From Chitinophaga sp. MM2321 (GTDB lineage Bacteria; Bacteroidota; Bacteroidia; Chitinophagales; Chitinophagaceae): a stretch of DNA of 64,000 bases. Below are positions 8,598 to 18,133 of this stretch, in pieces. The DNA is taken from positions 3,596,001-3,660,000 of the forward strand of contig NZ_OZ035533.1 in NCBI RefSeq assembly GCF_964033635.1, read 5' to 3'. Position 1 is the stretch's first letter. Each line of letters begins with the position of its first letter. A program made the position numbers and the translations under genes. Under the pieces are notes generated by a model, which ran no database searches, had not been told where the DNA came from, and saw nothing but the letters and a program-made list of their open reading frames with translations.

Positions 8598-8894
8598 CTA
8601 GGACGGTACTGAAGTTTCAAGGTTCACTTTACTAGGCCGTTTTCTGTAAAACGATGGCTCATAGCTCAGGTAACCATATTCATGTAGCTGTTTCATTACC
8701 GTATAATAGGTACCACAAGTAGAGATTTTTGCGATAGGCAATATTTGCACGCTGTATATGTAAAGCAATCCCTTAAAACCTTGAAGTGACCAGAGGTAAT
8801 ATAATGCCATGTAAACCGACATATGCGCCTTATTAATCCGATAATCCTTTTCAACCCTTGAAAAAAAAGACAACAGGTAGTTTTGATTTTCCAT
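8598..8894 (-). CDS. small winged-helix-like hypothetical protein
   Basis: This 98-aa protein contains a helix-rich N-terminus (RVEKDYRINKAHMSVYMALYYLW). It then has a stretch, PIAKISTCGTYYTVMKQLHEYGYLSYEPS, that looks like the recognition helix and wing of a winged-helix DNA-binding domain. It is the last gene of the long minus-strand transfer operon, 13 bases after the DUF3945-like gene. It may be an element-encoded regulator. Family not recognised by name. Confidence 0.6.
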   Translation of the reverse strand: MENQNYLLSFFSRVEKDYRINKAHMSVYMALYYLWSLQGFKGLLYIYSVQILPIAKISTCGTYYTVMKQLHEYGYLSYEPSFYRKRPSKVNLETSVPS

Positions 8895-8906
8895 ATCTCT
8901 ACATTA

Positions 8907-10052
8907 TCATGAAATCATTTTTCCTTTTCTTGCCACGCGATTAGAGGCTTTCACACCCTTTGAGGCATTAATAGGCACTATTAAGTTGACTGTACGCTGT
9001 TTAACTGTTTTGGGATTTGAAGGAATCTCCTGCGAAACACTCTGCCTAACCAATACCTTCCTTTGCTGTTTTTTTTCACGAGGAATCAATTGATTCATAG
9101 CCATTGGCCGTCCGTTTTCATCTGATACCAGTATGTTTCGCATATCATGCCCAACTTCTAGGGAAAACTTTTGAATCCTCCTTTGATGCGGAATATCCAG
9201 GAAAACCTTATTCCCATTATTTAATCCGCCCAATATCCGATCCTGTTCAACAGGTGATAACTGTTTCCAGAAAGGCTGCTGCTGACAAATATCCTTCGGT
9301 ACAAGATCGGTAGCAGCAATATACTTCATGAAATAATTACCCTGACTATCCAAAGTATCCAGTTGGCCCCAACGTTGTTTAATGACTCCACCTTCTATGC
9401 AATATTCTAATACTGGCCTGCCAGCCAATAAATTGACTGCCTTGGATACCGGGGTGATTTCATCACCCAAAACAAAATTGTGCTGCCGGAATTGGGTAGA
9501 ATTATTGGTATTCCGGTAGCTCCCCAGGTAGCTCTCAAACTTATGCCCTTGTTCATTATCAAATGAAAACTTCAGCATAAAATGTACCTGTTCATTTTGC
9601 TTAACTTCCGTTGGAATAGGGAGCGTGAAGTTTCGCTCTCCCTTTCTTATTTTGTCCAAAACCTGATCGGCATATGCTCCGAAACCAGCTTTGTTCATAA
9701 CACCCTGAATTTTGATATGCTCCTGCTCCTCCTTTTTGATTGCGGCCTTGCGTTCTAAAATTGAACGCAAAGGCCGCAACAGCCAATAGGCTAAAAATCT
9801 GAGACTATTACGCTTTGGAAATGCCACAGCTAAAAGGTGTTTACGCTCGATAGCCAGTAATTTTAGGCTGTCTATTTCCTGTCGAACTGACGTGAATGCT
9901 AATGTTGCTGCTATTCCATTTAGCCTGGCCAATCTTAACCTAGCAAAGTCAGCCCCCTTCATCACCTTTTCATTAAATATCCGGGTATTGGCTTCCTCCA
10001 TTCTATTCCAGTCCATAAGGGCCTCATGTACCCTGTTGATCAACTGTACCAT
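8907..10052 (-). CDS. DUF3945/DUF4099-like ICE accessory protein
   Basis: This 381-aa soluble protein has a helical N-terminal part (about 1-120) and a middle domain with SYLGSYRNTNNSTQFRQHNF. A C-terminal block, LSPVEQDRILGGLNNGNKVFL followed by QKFSLEVGHDMRNILVSDENG, resembles the repeat unit of DUF3945 proteins. Such proteins are found in Bacteroidota conjugative elements and their role is unknown. The extreme C-terminus is basic. The gene lies 21 bases after the related gene at 10073-11050 and shares its C-terminal pattern, so the two are likely paralogs in one transcript. Confidence 0.65.
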   Translation of the reverse strand: MVQLINRVHEALMDWNRMEEANTRIFNEKVMKGADFARLRLARLNGIAATLAFTSVRQEIDSLKLLAIERKHLLAVAFPKRNSLRFLAYWLLRPLRSILERKAAIKKEEQEHIKIQGVMNKAGFGAYADQVLDKIRKGERNFTLPIPTEVKQNEQVHFMLKFSFDNEQGHKFESYLGSYRNTNNSTQFRQHNFVLGDEITPVSKAVNLLAGRPVLEYCIEGGVIKQRWGQLDTLDSQGNYFMKYIAATDLVPKDICQQQPFWKQLSPVEQDRILGGLNNGNKVFLDIPHQRRIQKFSLEVGHDMRNILVSDENGRPMAMNQLIPREKKQQRKVLVRQSVSQEIPSNPKTVKQRTVNLIVPINASKGVKASNRVARKGKMIS

Positions 10053-10072
10053 ATTTAATGTATTAATCAGGG

Positions 10073-11050
10073 TTATTTCCTTACCATTCCTGTAGATTTG
10101 CGTTTTGCAGATTTCGTAGGCTGGCTTTTATTATTGGACTTGGCCACTGAGGTTCTTCCATTTAGTTTATGCGATTCCTTTTTTTTTAAAATGTTTTCCT
10201 CGGCTACTTTATGGCTTTCCCCTTTACCTTCCTCATTTAGATCAGTCTTGGTGGCTTCGATCTGCTGATTTAGCTTAAATTTTTCAGCATTATATAACCT
10301 TGGATTTTGTTCGGATACCCTTATGGTTTTAAGTTCTGCATCAATTTCAATATGGCGTTTCAGCTCTGTTTGGCCGCTAGTTAAGGTTACCAAAACTGCA
10401 TTCCCTTTCCTCAAGCCTCGGAGTATGGCTTCACGTCTTTCAGGGTCAAGCAGTTCTTTAATTGGGTATTTCTGGAGAATCGCTTCCCAATTACTGAATT
10501 TAAAACTCATCTTTGGATATACCCCCTTGTCATTCAGTTGCCGGTGATTCGCCTTTTTCCAGGTCTTGAAGGAAAGGACGATCTTTTCCCCGTGCTCATC
10601 CAGCTCTATTTCACCAGTAAGTTTATTTTTCTGTTCATAGGATATTTCCTTCTCCACCGAACCATTGAGCTTTTGATTGTAGATTTCTTTGAGTGTAAAG
10701 GTGTTTTGGGGAAACTTGCCATCTACATTTACCATTTCCACCATAGAAGCAATTGGGTCCAGAGGACGGGTGATAATACGCGTATCGTACTTATTGAAAT
10801 GATAATATTCCTTTTTCCCCATTGAAATATGCAAATTTGATTCTGTCACATCAGGGGGAAGGTCGTTATCAAATTTAAATTCCCGGAATACCTTTACGGA
10901 GAATTCAGGAATTCCTGACTTGATTTTTTCTAAAATCTCCGCTTCGTTAGTTTCACCAAAGCCAGTCATTTTGGTTTGGTTCGCCAACCAGCTTGCATTT
11001 TTTTCCTGTACAGTTTTTTCTTTTACAGTTTTTTCATTTTCCATGATCAT
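10073..11050 (-). CDS. DUF3945/DUF4099-like ICE accessory protein
   Basis: This 325-aa charged soluble protein has a block LLDPERREAILRGLRKGNAVLV followed by KRHIEIDAELKTIRVSEQNPR. The block parallels the C-terminal block of the next gene (8907-10052). The N-terminal 30 residues and the C-terminal 60 are very lysine-rich. A second ATG 6 bases into the frame is an equally good start. It sits 80 bases downstream of traN in the transfer operon. The function of this family is unknown; DNA binding is possible from the basic tail, but this is inference. Confidence 0.65.
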   Translation of the reverse strand: MIMENEKTVKEKTVQEKNASWLANQTKMTGFGETNEAEILEKIKSGIPEFSVKVFREFKFDNDLPPDVTESNLHISMGKKEYYHFNKYDTRIITRPLDPIASMVEMVNVDGKFPQNTFTLKEIYNQKLNGSVEKEISYEQKNKLTGEIELDEHGEKIVLSFKTWKKANHRQLNDKGVYPKMSFKFSNWEAILQKYPIKELLDPERREAILRGLRKGNAVLVTLTSGQTELKRHIEIDAELKTIRVSEQNPRLYNAEKFKLNQQIEATKTDLNEEGKGESHKVAEENILKKKESHKLNGRTSVAKSNNKSQPTKSAKRKSTGMVRK

Positions 11051-11130
11051 TAGTTTTTGGGTTCACATGCGCTGCACAAACCAGAAGTACACCGGTTACC
11101 ATCGCAATTAATTTAACTATTTCGATTTTG

Positions 11131-11970
11131 TTAGATTTGATTAGCGTGAATCAGGTGCCTGTTTCTTAGGCGGATCAGCAGGTTTCTTCCTCCGTTTTCT
11201 TCCATCATTTCAATGATGAAGACCTTTTGGTCCGGGATGGTAAATTTTGGAATGGCGACGACAACATTTTGCGCAGATCTTGATCCGACGGCTGTCGCAT
11301 TCCCGGCTAGGTAAAGTGGAGTAATCCGCAATTGTTGCGAAGCGGTTCTTTTGGCCTTATTTAAATCCTGAACGTAAAAACGCAGTTGATCAACTGTATA
11401 ATTGATATTACTGCCGTTCTTTAATTCCAGCTGACAGTATATCACATCATCCTTAATATAGATACCAAGACAGGAAAGCGAGATTTCATTGCTAGTATTT
11501 TTAAGGTGCCGGATCAGCTTCCTTTTATGTGTCAGCTGTGTGGCTAGGTCATTGACCTTTGCTTCATTATTTTCCCCATCTGCAAATAATGCCCATGGCG
11601 ATTGTGCAACCACTTTTCCTAGACTGAAATTCAGCTGTGCAGGATTTTCAAAATAGTGCAGGATAAATGAATATAGGGTACCGTCAGCACAAACCACGGT
11701 AAGATTGGTTTCTTTAAGAGAATCACTAGCAGCCTTCACTTGCAGGATATTCTCAACTCCCTGTGCCTTCTGCACCAATACTTCTGCACTTCCGCGATCA
11801 ACACTTTTGATGACGTAAGGAAAAATCAAATTCGTTGTTTTATGCCTGGTGATTTCCAGATTCAGTGGAATAACCTTTGCCTTGACTTCTGTAAACAAAT
11901 TTTGGGCTTTAGCCGTATAGGCCAAAAATAACATGATCACCCACATCATCACTCTTCCACACTTTCTCAT
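11131..11970 (-). CDS. traN: conjugative transposon protein TraN
   Basis: This 279-aa exported protein has a signal peptide (MWVIMLFLAYTAKA, cleavage about residue 23). Its sequence matches Bacteroidota TraN (DUF4138), the likely VirB9/TrbG-like outer part of the mating channel. Typical blocks are ITRHKTTNLIFPYVIKSVDRGS and DGTLYSFILHY near the N-terminus, and LAGNATAVGSRSAQNVVVAIPKFT near the C-terminus. Length is usual. The position after traM matches the TraK-L-M-N order of CTnDOT-like elements. Confidence 0.9.
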   Translation of the reverse strand: MRKCGRVMMWVIMLFLAYTAKAQNLFTEVKAKVIPLNLEITRHKTTNLIFPYVIKSVDRGSAEVLVQKAQGVENILQVKAASDSLKETNLTVVCADGTLYSFILHYFENPAQLNFSLGKVVAQSPWALFADGENNEAKVNDLATQLTHKRKLIRHLKNTSNEISLSCLGIYIKDDVIYCQLELKNGSNINYTVDQLRFYVQDLNKAKRTASQQLRITPLYLAGNATAVGSRSAQNVVVAIPKFTIPDQKVFIIEMMEENGGRNLLIRLRNRHLIHANQI

Positions 11971-12000
11971 GTTCTTCTTTTTAAAATTTACATTGAATGT

Positions 12001-13263
12001 TTAATTGTTGCTTTCCTGGTTCTCATCTTTCAGCAGCAGCTTATAACCAGTTTTGAGGTTGACTTTAACCTGTTTTACTTTTTTCCTAATCAGGGACTTT
12101 GAAAGTTCAATGCCTGCTGATGCTGCCTGAGCTGCGAGGCCGGGATCCATACTACCCATTCCCAGACCCTGAATCATGTCAGAGCCGGATTCTTTCGCTA
12201 AATCCCGTGAAATGGTACCGGGTATGTGAATGCCGTACATACCATCCAGATCATAGACTGAAAGGTTAACCGGGTAAATTGAATTGTGATACCTGATGCT
12301 TTTGATTTCGATATTCATGCGCTCCCCGGATATACTGGCTTCACCGAAAAGGAAGATGTCTTTGGGGATCAATTCACCCTGAATGTAGATGTCGTTGACC
12401 AGACGTAGTTTCACGATTGATCCGGATACAATAGTCTGGTTGTCATGCACCACCGCTGCGATGGTATTATATTCGTCAGCTTCTTCCGAAAGGCTCAGTC
12501 CATAAAATCCAGGTGCGGTAAGCTTCCGGCCTTTTACCGGTCCTTCGAATAAAGAGACCACATTATCATTTTGCTTTGTGGTCACCGCATAAACCTGCCC
12601 CCGCTTGCGGTCTTTCTCATTTTTAATTTTCTCCTGTGCCCGTTCAGGATGCTGAATATCCATGATTCGCTCCAGCATGGTATTGATCTGCTGCATCTCC
12701 GGGTCATCTTTTGCATTGCCGTCCTGCATCATATTCATCATATTTTCCAAGCGGTCCAAATCACTGCTACTAACCCCTGAAGAGCGGTTTAGATCGCCGC
12801 CAATTGAGGACTGGTCTGGACTTACTGGTTGATTTAACACCGCATTAAGTTCTCCTAGTTTACTATATATCCTCGCTTCATTTGGGTCACTTAAGGGCTG
12901 CGTCCCATATACTGATCTATTGATCCCTGCCACGGAGGTAGGGCTATAACCAAATTCATTGTCCGTACCTGTGGCTATCTGATTGAAATAAGGATCAAGC
13001 CGATGTTCCTCATTCCTTTTTGCACTGTCTGCATTTGCCTCCGCGTAAAAACTCATCTTATCACCAGGATTTTTCTTTTGAAAATTTGGATCAGGAAGTG
13101 TCGTGTTTATACGTGGCTTTTCAGCCGGTTGCTTGGTGCTTGCAACATTTTCCGAACCTGCGAACGTCCAGAAAAAAAGGGTAAGAAATGGCAATACGAG
13201 CAATGGGAGGAAAACTAAAAATTTTCGCTGCTTATCAGTTGTGATTGGGTCACTTGTTTTCAT
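12001..13263 (-). CDS. traM: conjugative transposon protein TraM
   Basis: This 420-aa protein has one N-terminal transmembrane helix (FLVFLPLLVLPFLTLFFWTF, about residues 15-34). A long low-complexity linker follows, then a C-terminal domain (about 230-400) with the VSGSIVKLRLVNDIYIQGELIPKD region. This is the pattern of TraM, the VirB10-like component joining inner and outer membranes. It starts 3 bases downstream of the stop of the TraL-position gene, so translation is probably coupled. Confidence 0.9.
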   Translation of the reverse strand: MKTSDPITTDKQRKFLVFLPLLVLPFLTLFFWTFAGSENVASTKQPAEKPRINTTLPDPNFQKKNPGDKMSFYAEANADSAKRNEEHRLDPYFNQIATGTDNEFGYSPTSVAGINRSVYGTQPLSDPNEARIYSKLGELNAVLNQPVSPDQSSIGGDLNRSSGVSSSDLDRLENMMNMMQDGNAKDDPEMQQINTMLERIMDIQHPERAQEKIKNEKDRKRGQVYAVTTKQNDNVVSLFEGPVKGRKLTAPGFYGLSLSEEADEYNTIAAVVHDNQTIVSGSIVKLRLVNDIYIQGELIPKDIFLFGEASISGERMNIEIKSIRYHNSIYPVNLSVYDLDGMYGIHIPGTISRDLAKESGSDMIQGLGMGSMDPGLAAQAASAGIELSKSLIRKKVKQVKVNLKTGYKLLLKDENQESNN

Positions 13264-13266
13264 GAT

Positions 13267-13800
13267 TTAATTGTTAGGGTTTACAATTTGGTCGTTGGGA
13301 TTGACCATCTTTTTTTGGGCCTTATATAGGTATTCAAACAGGTTCAAACTGTCTTTCAATCCAGGTCTGGATAATAGGATCCGGTTATATTCGGGCCGGG
13401 TTCTTTTATTTCCTGCAAGACTGTCCAGGTAATTTTTGAATTGCATGATCCGCTGGTACTCCTCATTAGTAATACCTTGATACACCGAATCTGTGCCTGT
13501 AACGCCTGGTGAGATTTTGAGGGGGGCCAGAATGGTGGAAATATCAAACTTCTGACGGTGAGGGATATAAAATATCCGGGTCATTAACCATACATTATAT
13601 GCGCTCAATACTATCATCAGGATAATAAGTAGCACTACTTTTTTCTTCCGGGAATAATGTCTGGTTTTCTTTTGAAGTACATCAGAGAGCCTGTGCATAC
13701 TTCGTTCTGTCCCGGATTGAACTTTCTGCCCGATCCGATTTTGAATCACCGAAAAATTGCCTTTAGGAGTTTCTGGAGGTTTTCTAAATATGAATTTCAT
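13267..13800 (-). CDS. TraL-position membrane protein of the transfer operon
   Basis: This 177-aa protein has one transmembrane helix (KKVVLLIILMIVLSAYNVWLM, about residues 52-72), a basic cytoplasmic N-terminus and a helical periplasmic C-terminus. Its place between traK and traM is that of TraL (DUF3989). It is longer than the roughly 100 aa usual for that family, and I do not see a decisive TraL motif, so identity is by position. It abuts traM. Confidence 0.6.
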   Translation of the reverse strand: MKFIFRKPPETPKGNFSVIQNRIGQKVQSGTERSMHRLSDVLQKKTRHYSRKKKVVLLIILMIVLSAYNVWLMTRIFYIPHRQKFDISTILAPLKISPGVTGTDSVYQGITNEEYQRIMQFKNYLDSLAGNKRTRPEYNRILLSRPGLKDSLNLFEYLYKAQKKMVNPNDQIVNPNN

Positions 13801-13834
13801 TACAAATGATTAGGGTCTAACAAAATGATCAGGG

Positions 13835-14461
13835 TTACCGCGGGTTAACGGATAGGTCTTTATTTTCAACAATGTTCCACCGCTCGATCAAAAATCCATG
13901 TGAATTATTTTCACTCCTGCTGACTTCACGTAGCTGACCGGCAGTAATCAGGCTTCTGGTTAGTATGCTTGTAGGACGGGTAAGGGTTTGCACCGCATAG
14001 CATAGGAAAGCAATCGGACTGGCATTCATATCCAATGCAACACTATCAATTCGAATGGTTTGGCTGATATTTGAGCTGATGATGTTATTGTAATAACTGG
14101 CTTCTCTCAGATCATCATACTGCTTTTTTGCAGATTCGTCGCAGAGATACAATGCCCTGGAGATATTGGCTTCGATTGATTTATCATCCGGAGATAAGGT
14201 AAAAAACCAGCGATGGAACATGGTAATGTGATCCCTTGCCTCAACCGGAATATTTTCTTTTCGTTCACTGGAATACGCTTCCAGGGCTTTGCCGTTGACC
14301 AGCACATATACTTTCTCATGTTTGGACTTTACCAGCTCGAAGCTCCGGTAAATGACAAATAAACTGAGGATAATTGCACCTGCAATCACGACGAGGCTAA
14401 TTACACGGATATAGCGGAATGCGCTATCTACATTTTGCATTTGTTTAAACATCTCTCTCAC
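13835..14461 (-). CDS. traK: conjugative transposon protein TraK
   Basis: This 208-aa protein has a short cytoplasmic N-terminus containing FKQMQNVDSAFRYIRV, one transmembrane helix (about 20-42) and a periplasmic domain. That is the TraK/TrbF layout equivalent to VirB8. Typical blocks are ITMFHRWFFTLSPDDKSIEANI and the C-terminal SENNSHGFLIERWNIVENKDL. Length is normal. It lies between traJ and the TraL-position gene. Confidence 0.92.
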   Translation of the reverse strand: MREMFKQMQNVDSAFRYIRVISLVVIAGAIILSLFVIYRSFELVKSKHEKVYVLVNGKALEAYSSERKENIPVEARDHITMFHRWFFTLSPDDKSIEANISRALYLCDESAKKQYDDLREASYYNNIISSNISQTIRIDSVALDMNASPIAFLCYAVQTLTRPTSILTRSLITAGQLREVSRSENNSHGFLIERWNIVENKDLSVNPR

Positions 14462-14522
14462 TTTTCTCTTTCACAATTCAATTCATTCTATTTATGAATC
14501 TGGTATTGGACAATAATGTTCA

Positions 14523-15749
14523 CTATCCTTTTTTGGAACCCATTTCATTTCCTTTCAGCTTATCGGCCATGTATGCCCTGCCAATGGCTCTTCCTAAAGC
14601 TCCGGCTACACCATCACCGGATGATTTTCCGCTTCTACCTTCCTCATAGTTTTGTTTCATATTGGCCAGTGTATCCGCTGCACCACCAATCTTCCCACCT
14701 GTATTCATGGCCATTCCTGGGGCACTGCTGGTTAAACTGGTCAGTTTCTGGACCATTGCACCGCCACCGCCTGCATTTACCACAAATCCTGCAACCGAAG
14801 GAACTGTGAAATAGCCTACAATGCCAATGAGTAGAAATACCAGATACCCGGTATCCGTAGGACTGAAAAAAGTATCACCTGTACGTGCTATCTGACCAAT
14901 ATCCATACGGATTAAGTTCTCCTGGACTTTCCCGATAATTGCAGAGAACAGGTTTGCTACCGGCAGCCACAGGAATACATTGATGTACTTCGCAATCCAT
15001 GCACCAAGCGTATGTTGCAAGCCATCAAACACGGACAAACCAAACACTAATGGACCTAATATCGTCAGGACGATCATCTGAAAAGTGCGGATGGTGTTGA
15101 TGCACAATGCCGCGGCCTCGAAAAGAATGCGCAGCACTTCAGACATATATTCTTTAATAGAATTTTGAAGTTTAAAGGTTGCTTTAGCAATGGTGAAACG
15201 CAGATCGTTGCCGATACCACTTAAAAAATCTTCACCTGAAGGATCCTCATTATTATGTGTATAGCGATACCACTGATCCCGGTTTCCTTCATTGTCCTGG
15301 CCGACATACATTTGATAAAGTGGAGATTTTTTAAGTACGTCTTCTTTTTGTTTCAGCAGCATTTTTACTGTTTGGTTGGAGTTTTCCACGAGCTTACCTG
15401 TACCATCTGAAATGGGTTGAAGGATTCCATTTAGAGTACCCATCACCAATATAGGAAACCCAGCTATGCAGAAACCCAAAATAAAAGGACGGAATAAGGG
15501 ATAAAAATCTATGGCCTCCGCATTCATGATTTGCTTCCATACCCTGGCAGCAATATAGAAGAGGGCTGCGAACCCTGCGATGCCCTGTGCGATGTCAATC
15601 ATTCCACTGCACAACGGCATCATTTCCTCATACAGATTGGTCAGTACATCCTGCATAGAATGGATGTTATCTGCAACACCCTGACCATAACTGAATATAG
15701 GTGTAAGGGTGAGGATCCACAATGATTTCAATACTTTTATAGTTTTCAT
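14523..15749 (-). CDS. traJ: conjugative transposon protein TraJ (VirB6-like)
   Basis: This 408-aa multi-pass inner-membrane protein has a signal-like N-terminus (MKTIKVLKSLWILTLTPIFSYGQG). At least six hydrophobic stretches follow, including IAQGIAGFAALFYIAARVW and MIVLTILGPLVFGLSVFDG, the hallmark region of TraJ. The C-terminus is glycine-rich (VVNAGGGGAM). The frame is open upstream to 15836, but the start at 15749 gives the family N-terminus. It is 5 bases from the stop of the preceding gene. It forms the inner-membrane channel base, by analogy to VirB6. Confidence 0.92.
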   Translation of the reverse strand: MKTIKVLKSLWILTLTPIFSYGQGVADNIHSMQDVLTNLYEEMMPLCSGMIDIAQGIAGFAALFYIAARVWKQIMNAEAIDFYPLFRPFILGFCIAGFPILVMGTLNGILQPISDGTGKLVENSNQTVKMLLKQKEDVLKKSPLYQMYVGQDNEGNRDQWYRYTHNNEDPSGEDFLSGIGNDLRFTIAKATFKLQNSIKEYMSEVLRILFEAAALCINTIRTFQMIVLTILGPLVFGLSVFDGLQHTLGAWIAKYINVFLWLPVANLFSAIIGKVQENLIRMDIGQIARTGDTFFSPTDTGYLVFLLIGIVGYFTVPSVAGFVVNAGGGGAMVQKLTSLTSSAPGMAMNTGGKIGGAADTLANMKQNYEEGRSGKSSGDGVAGALGRAIGRAYMADKLKGNEMGSKKG

Positions 15750-15754
15750 AAGCT

Positions 15755-16393
15755 CTATTTTTCTATGCTGTATAGGGTACCTGTACTCCTGACTTGATTT
15801 ATCTCTTTGCTGCGCTCCAGCGCCAACAATGAACAACTGCCATTAAAAGACCGGATAAAACTGAGTTTATCCTCCATATCCGCATAGAGCTTGTCTATTG
15901 CCGCCAAACGTTCATCATCACTCATTCGCAGAGAATTGGCAGTCATCACGTTCAATAGTTCATCCAGATTTTTAAGAGAGCTGGCACCTAAATTTTCATA
16001 TACGCCCAGCATGTAACTGATTTCACCGGAATTGAAAAGTTCAGGCACATTTAATCTTCTGCCGGCCGATTTACAGGCTTTAACTAGTTGAATCTGATAT
16101 TCTATGATTCCCGCAACTTTATAATATTTCTTAATGGCAGGACTAACCTGTAACAGGCCGTCCAGAAAAGTCTGGTGTAAACTGAAATTTCCCTGAGTAA
16201 GAGATTTCACTGTACCATATCCTTTACTGACTATGGTAAAGCCTTTTTTCAAGGTTGTCAAGATACTTTTTAGCTGAGCAAGCTTTTCAATATTTAGGGC
16301 CAGCTGCGCGGCTTCATTCACCTGGGCCTTAGCCCCGATGGGGATTTGAGCTATCATAACCCAAACCAATACGGTTACTACTATTTGTTTCAT
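15755..16393 (-). CDS. exported transfer-operon protein, TerB-annotated family, paralog 1
   Basis: This 212-aa protein has a signal peptide ending in GAKAQV (about residue 24) and is otherwise helical. Blocks such as LKKGFTIVSKGYGTVKSLTQGNFSLHQTF and MTANSLRMSDDERLAAIDKLYADM recur in the neighbour gene at 16446-17102, so the two are paralogs. Relatives in Bacteroidota ICEs are sometimes annotated as TerB-family tellurite resistance proteins; nothing here points to tellurite. A structural role in the periplasmic part of the transfer apparatus is more likely. Confidence 0.75.
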   Translation of the reverse strand: MKQIVVTVLVWVMIAQIPIGAKAQVNEAAQLALNIEKLAQLKSILTTLKKGFTIVSKGYGTVKSLTQGNFSLHQTFLDGLLQVSPAIKKYYKVAGIIEYQIQLVKACKSAGRRLNVPELFNSGEISYMLGVYENLGASSLKNLDELLNVMTANSLRMSDDERLAAIDKLYADMEDKLSFIRSFNGSCSLLALERSKEINQVRSTGTLYSIEK

Positions 16394-16445
16394 TTCTGCA
16401 CATTTTCAATTTCACTAATCCAATCCTTCTAAATTTTAAGATCTG

Positions 16446-17102
16446 CTATTGATCTAAAGCCAATCCATAAAGCAATTTCAGCTGATCTTGATCTGAATTC
16501 TCCTTCTCTTTAAAGCGAGCATATAAGGAGATGTCATTTAAAAAATGTTTTGTAAATGCATAATGCTCTTTGGCTTGTTCATAAAGAGCATCCACCCGCT
16601 TGATCCGCTCTGCGTCACTCATTTCCATTTGATTGTCAGCAACTACCGCCATCAGTTCATCAAGTGCATTTGCTAAAATCTCCAGGGTATTGTTTACGAC
16701 CTGCTGGATATACCTGTTTTCCATCATGTTAAATAACCCTTCATGACCTGATTTGCCAATCTGTTTCAACTGCTTTACACACTGCACATTAAGGGCAATC
16801 ATTTCGGCAACTTTTCCATATTTTTTAATTCCAGGATTCACAAATTTCAATGCACTAAAAAAGTCCCTGTGCAGGTCAAAATCACCGGTCTTAATTTTGT
16901 TGATCAGGTTAAGTCCTTTACTTGCAATGCTGTAGCCTTTCTTCAAGTATGTCTTGTAAATTTGCAGCGCCGCGATCTGCTGCCCTAATAGTTTTCGGTT
17001 TTCTTTTTTTTGTGAAAAAAGACTGCCAAGGATCTGTGCATTTCCCGAAAAGGAAAGCAGCATCCCCAGTAGGATGATAATGGCTGTTTTCATGTTTAAC
17101 AA
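16446..17102 (-). CDS. exported transfer-operon protein, TerB-annotated family, paralog 2
   Basis: This 218-aa exported helical protein has a signal peptide MKTAIIILLGMLLSFSGNAQ. It has the same block order as the gene at 15755-16393: YLKKGYSIASKGLNLINKIKTGDFDLHRDFF, then ADNQMEMSDAERIKRVDALY. It is one of two tandem paralogs between the small 142-aa proteins and traJ. Function is unknown; export and operon context suggest a part of, or chaperone for, the mating channel. Confidence 0.72.
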   Translation of the reverse strand: MLNMKTAIIILLGMLLSFSGNAQILGSLFSQKKENRKLLGQQIAALQIYKTYLKKGYSIASKGLNLINKIKTGDFDLHRDFFSALKFVNPGIKKYGKVAEMIALNVQCVKQLKQIGKSGHEGLFNMMENRYIQQVVNNTLEILANALDELMAVVADNQMEMSDAERIKRVDALYEQAKEHYAFTKHFLNDISLYARFKEKENSDQDQLKLLYGLALDQ

Positions 17103-17172
17103 TTTGAATTAAATGCTTCTTTTCTCATGAGTTGTTACTTTCAGTTTCTGCATTCTCTTGAAGCAACATTAA

Positions 17173-17601
17173 TTATAGTTTAGGCCCCTTGCGTTGGTTC
17201 TTGCTGGTTAAGGATTGAATATGTCGGTTTAGCTGCAAGAGATCCGGTAACTCATTCATGTCTTTTAATGTGATGGTAGTTTGACCCATGGACTGATCCT
17301 TTATTCGGTCCCAACGGTCAACAATCATTTGTTCCAACTTAAAACCAGTTTCTTTTTTATAGCCCACCTCCATCAGGCAAGTGGTATACTTATAACTCAT
17401 CAAATCCCCTTTGGTGAGGGTCATCATCCAAAATGAGAACCCTCCTGACAAGTCAAGTTCTCTGGACTGGCTCTTCACATTATTCAGCAGTACATCTGCC
17501 AACTCCTGATTTTGCAGATCATTGGCAAAGATTTTCCCCGTGTATCCTTTTTCCTTAAGCTGTTGTATAAATTCCTTGATGTGTTGTTCCGTTATATTCA
17601 T
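17173..17601 (-). CDS. small transfer-operon protein, paralog pair member
   Basis: This 142-aa soluble protein starts MNITEQHIKEFIQQLKEKGY. It is similar in length and layout to the next gene (17664-18092): an N-terminal helix ending in KGY/RGY, a middle LLNNVK/LLKDKL region and a C-terminal basic tail (NQRKGPKL against KKRKLRRL). The similarity is weak but collinear. It is conserved-looking and in operon, but of unknown role. Confidence 0.6.
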   Translation of the reverse strand: MNITEQHIKEFIQQLKEKGYTGKIFANDLQNQELADVLLNNVKSQSRELDLSGGFSFWMMTLTKGDLMSYKYTTCLMEVGYKKETGFKLEQMIVDRWDRIKDQSMGQTTITLKDMNELPDLLQLNRHIQSLTSKNQRKGPKL

Positions 17602-17663
17602 TTTTCAGGGGTTAACGTTAAAAACTATATTGTAATAGCACCTATATCAGTTGAGCAATCCAA

Positions 17664-18092
17664 TTATAGCCTCCTTAACTTTCTTTTTTTGGGGTTTGTC
17701 AATTCTCCATTTAAGCTTTTGTTGCCTTGTATTTTAGAAGGGATGTCCCGTCTATGACTCATCTTTCTATGTTGGCTAAATAACAGCCTGTCCTGACCCA
17801 GTTTCCACAACTGCAAGTCGATGCTTTTTACATGTACTCCATGCTTTGGGTTGTAATCAATATTCAATACACAACGGCTGTAATAACCCGCATCATCCGG
17901 TAATGCGGTAATCATTTCCACTGCTACCGGCAGTAATTCAGCCATAGGATCTCTGAGTGCTGATACCAGTTTGTCTTTAAGAAGAACTGATAGGCTTTCA
18001 GGGCTACTTCCATTCAACGTAAAAAGGCTATCATACCCTCTCTTCTGGAGATATGCGGTTAATTCATCTATTGATTTATCGATTTTTTTCAT
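17664..18092 (-). CDS. small transfer-operon protein, paralog pair member
   Basis: This 142-aa soluble protein starts MKKIDKSIDELTAYLQKRGYDS. It has the same length as the downstream gene 17173-17601 and a matching overall plan, ending in a very basic tail. No enzymatic motif is visible. It lies inside the transfer operon between the traI-like gene and the exported paralogs. Unknown function. Confidence 0.6.
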   Translation of the reverse strand: MKKIDKSIDELTAYLQKRGYDSLFTLNGSSPESLSVLLKDKLVSALRDPMAELLPVAVEMITALPDDAGYYSRCVLNIDYNPKHGVHVKSIDLQLWKLGQDRLLFSQHRKMSHRRDIPSKIQGNKSLNGELTNPKKRKLRRL

Positions 18093-18133
18093 TCAATTAT
18101 GCGATTGATTTCATCTCGAAGATGCAATGAGCT

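Noticed and set aside
15755..17102. Tellurite-resistance function for the TerB-annotated paralogs
   Set aside because: Both are exported, lie in the transfer operon and lack other ter genes nearby; the name is only an annotation habit.
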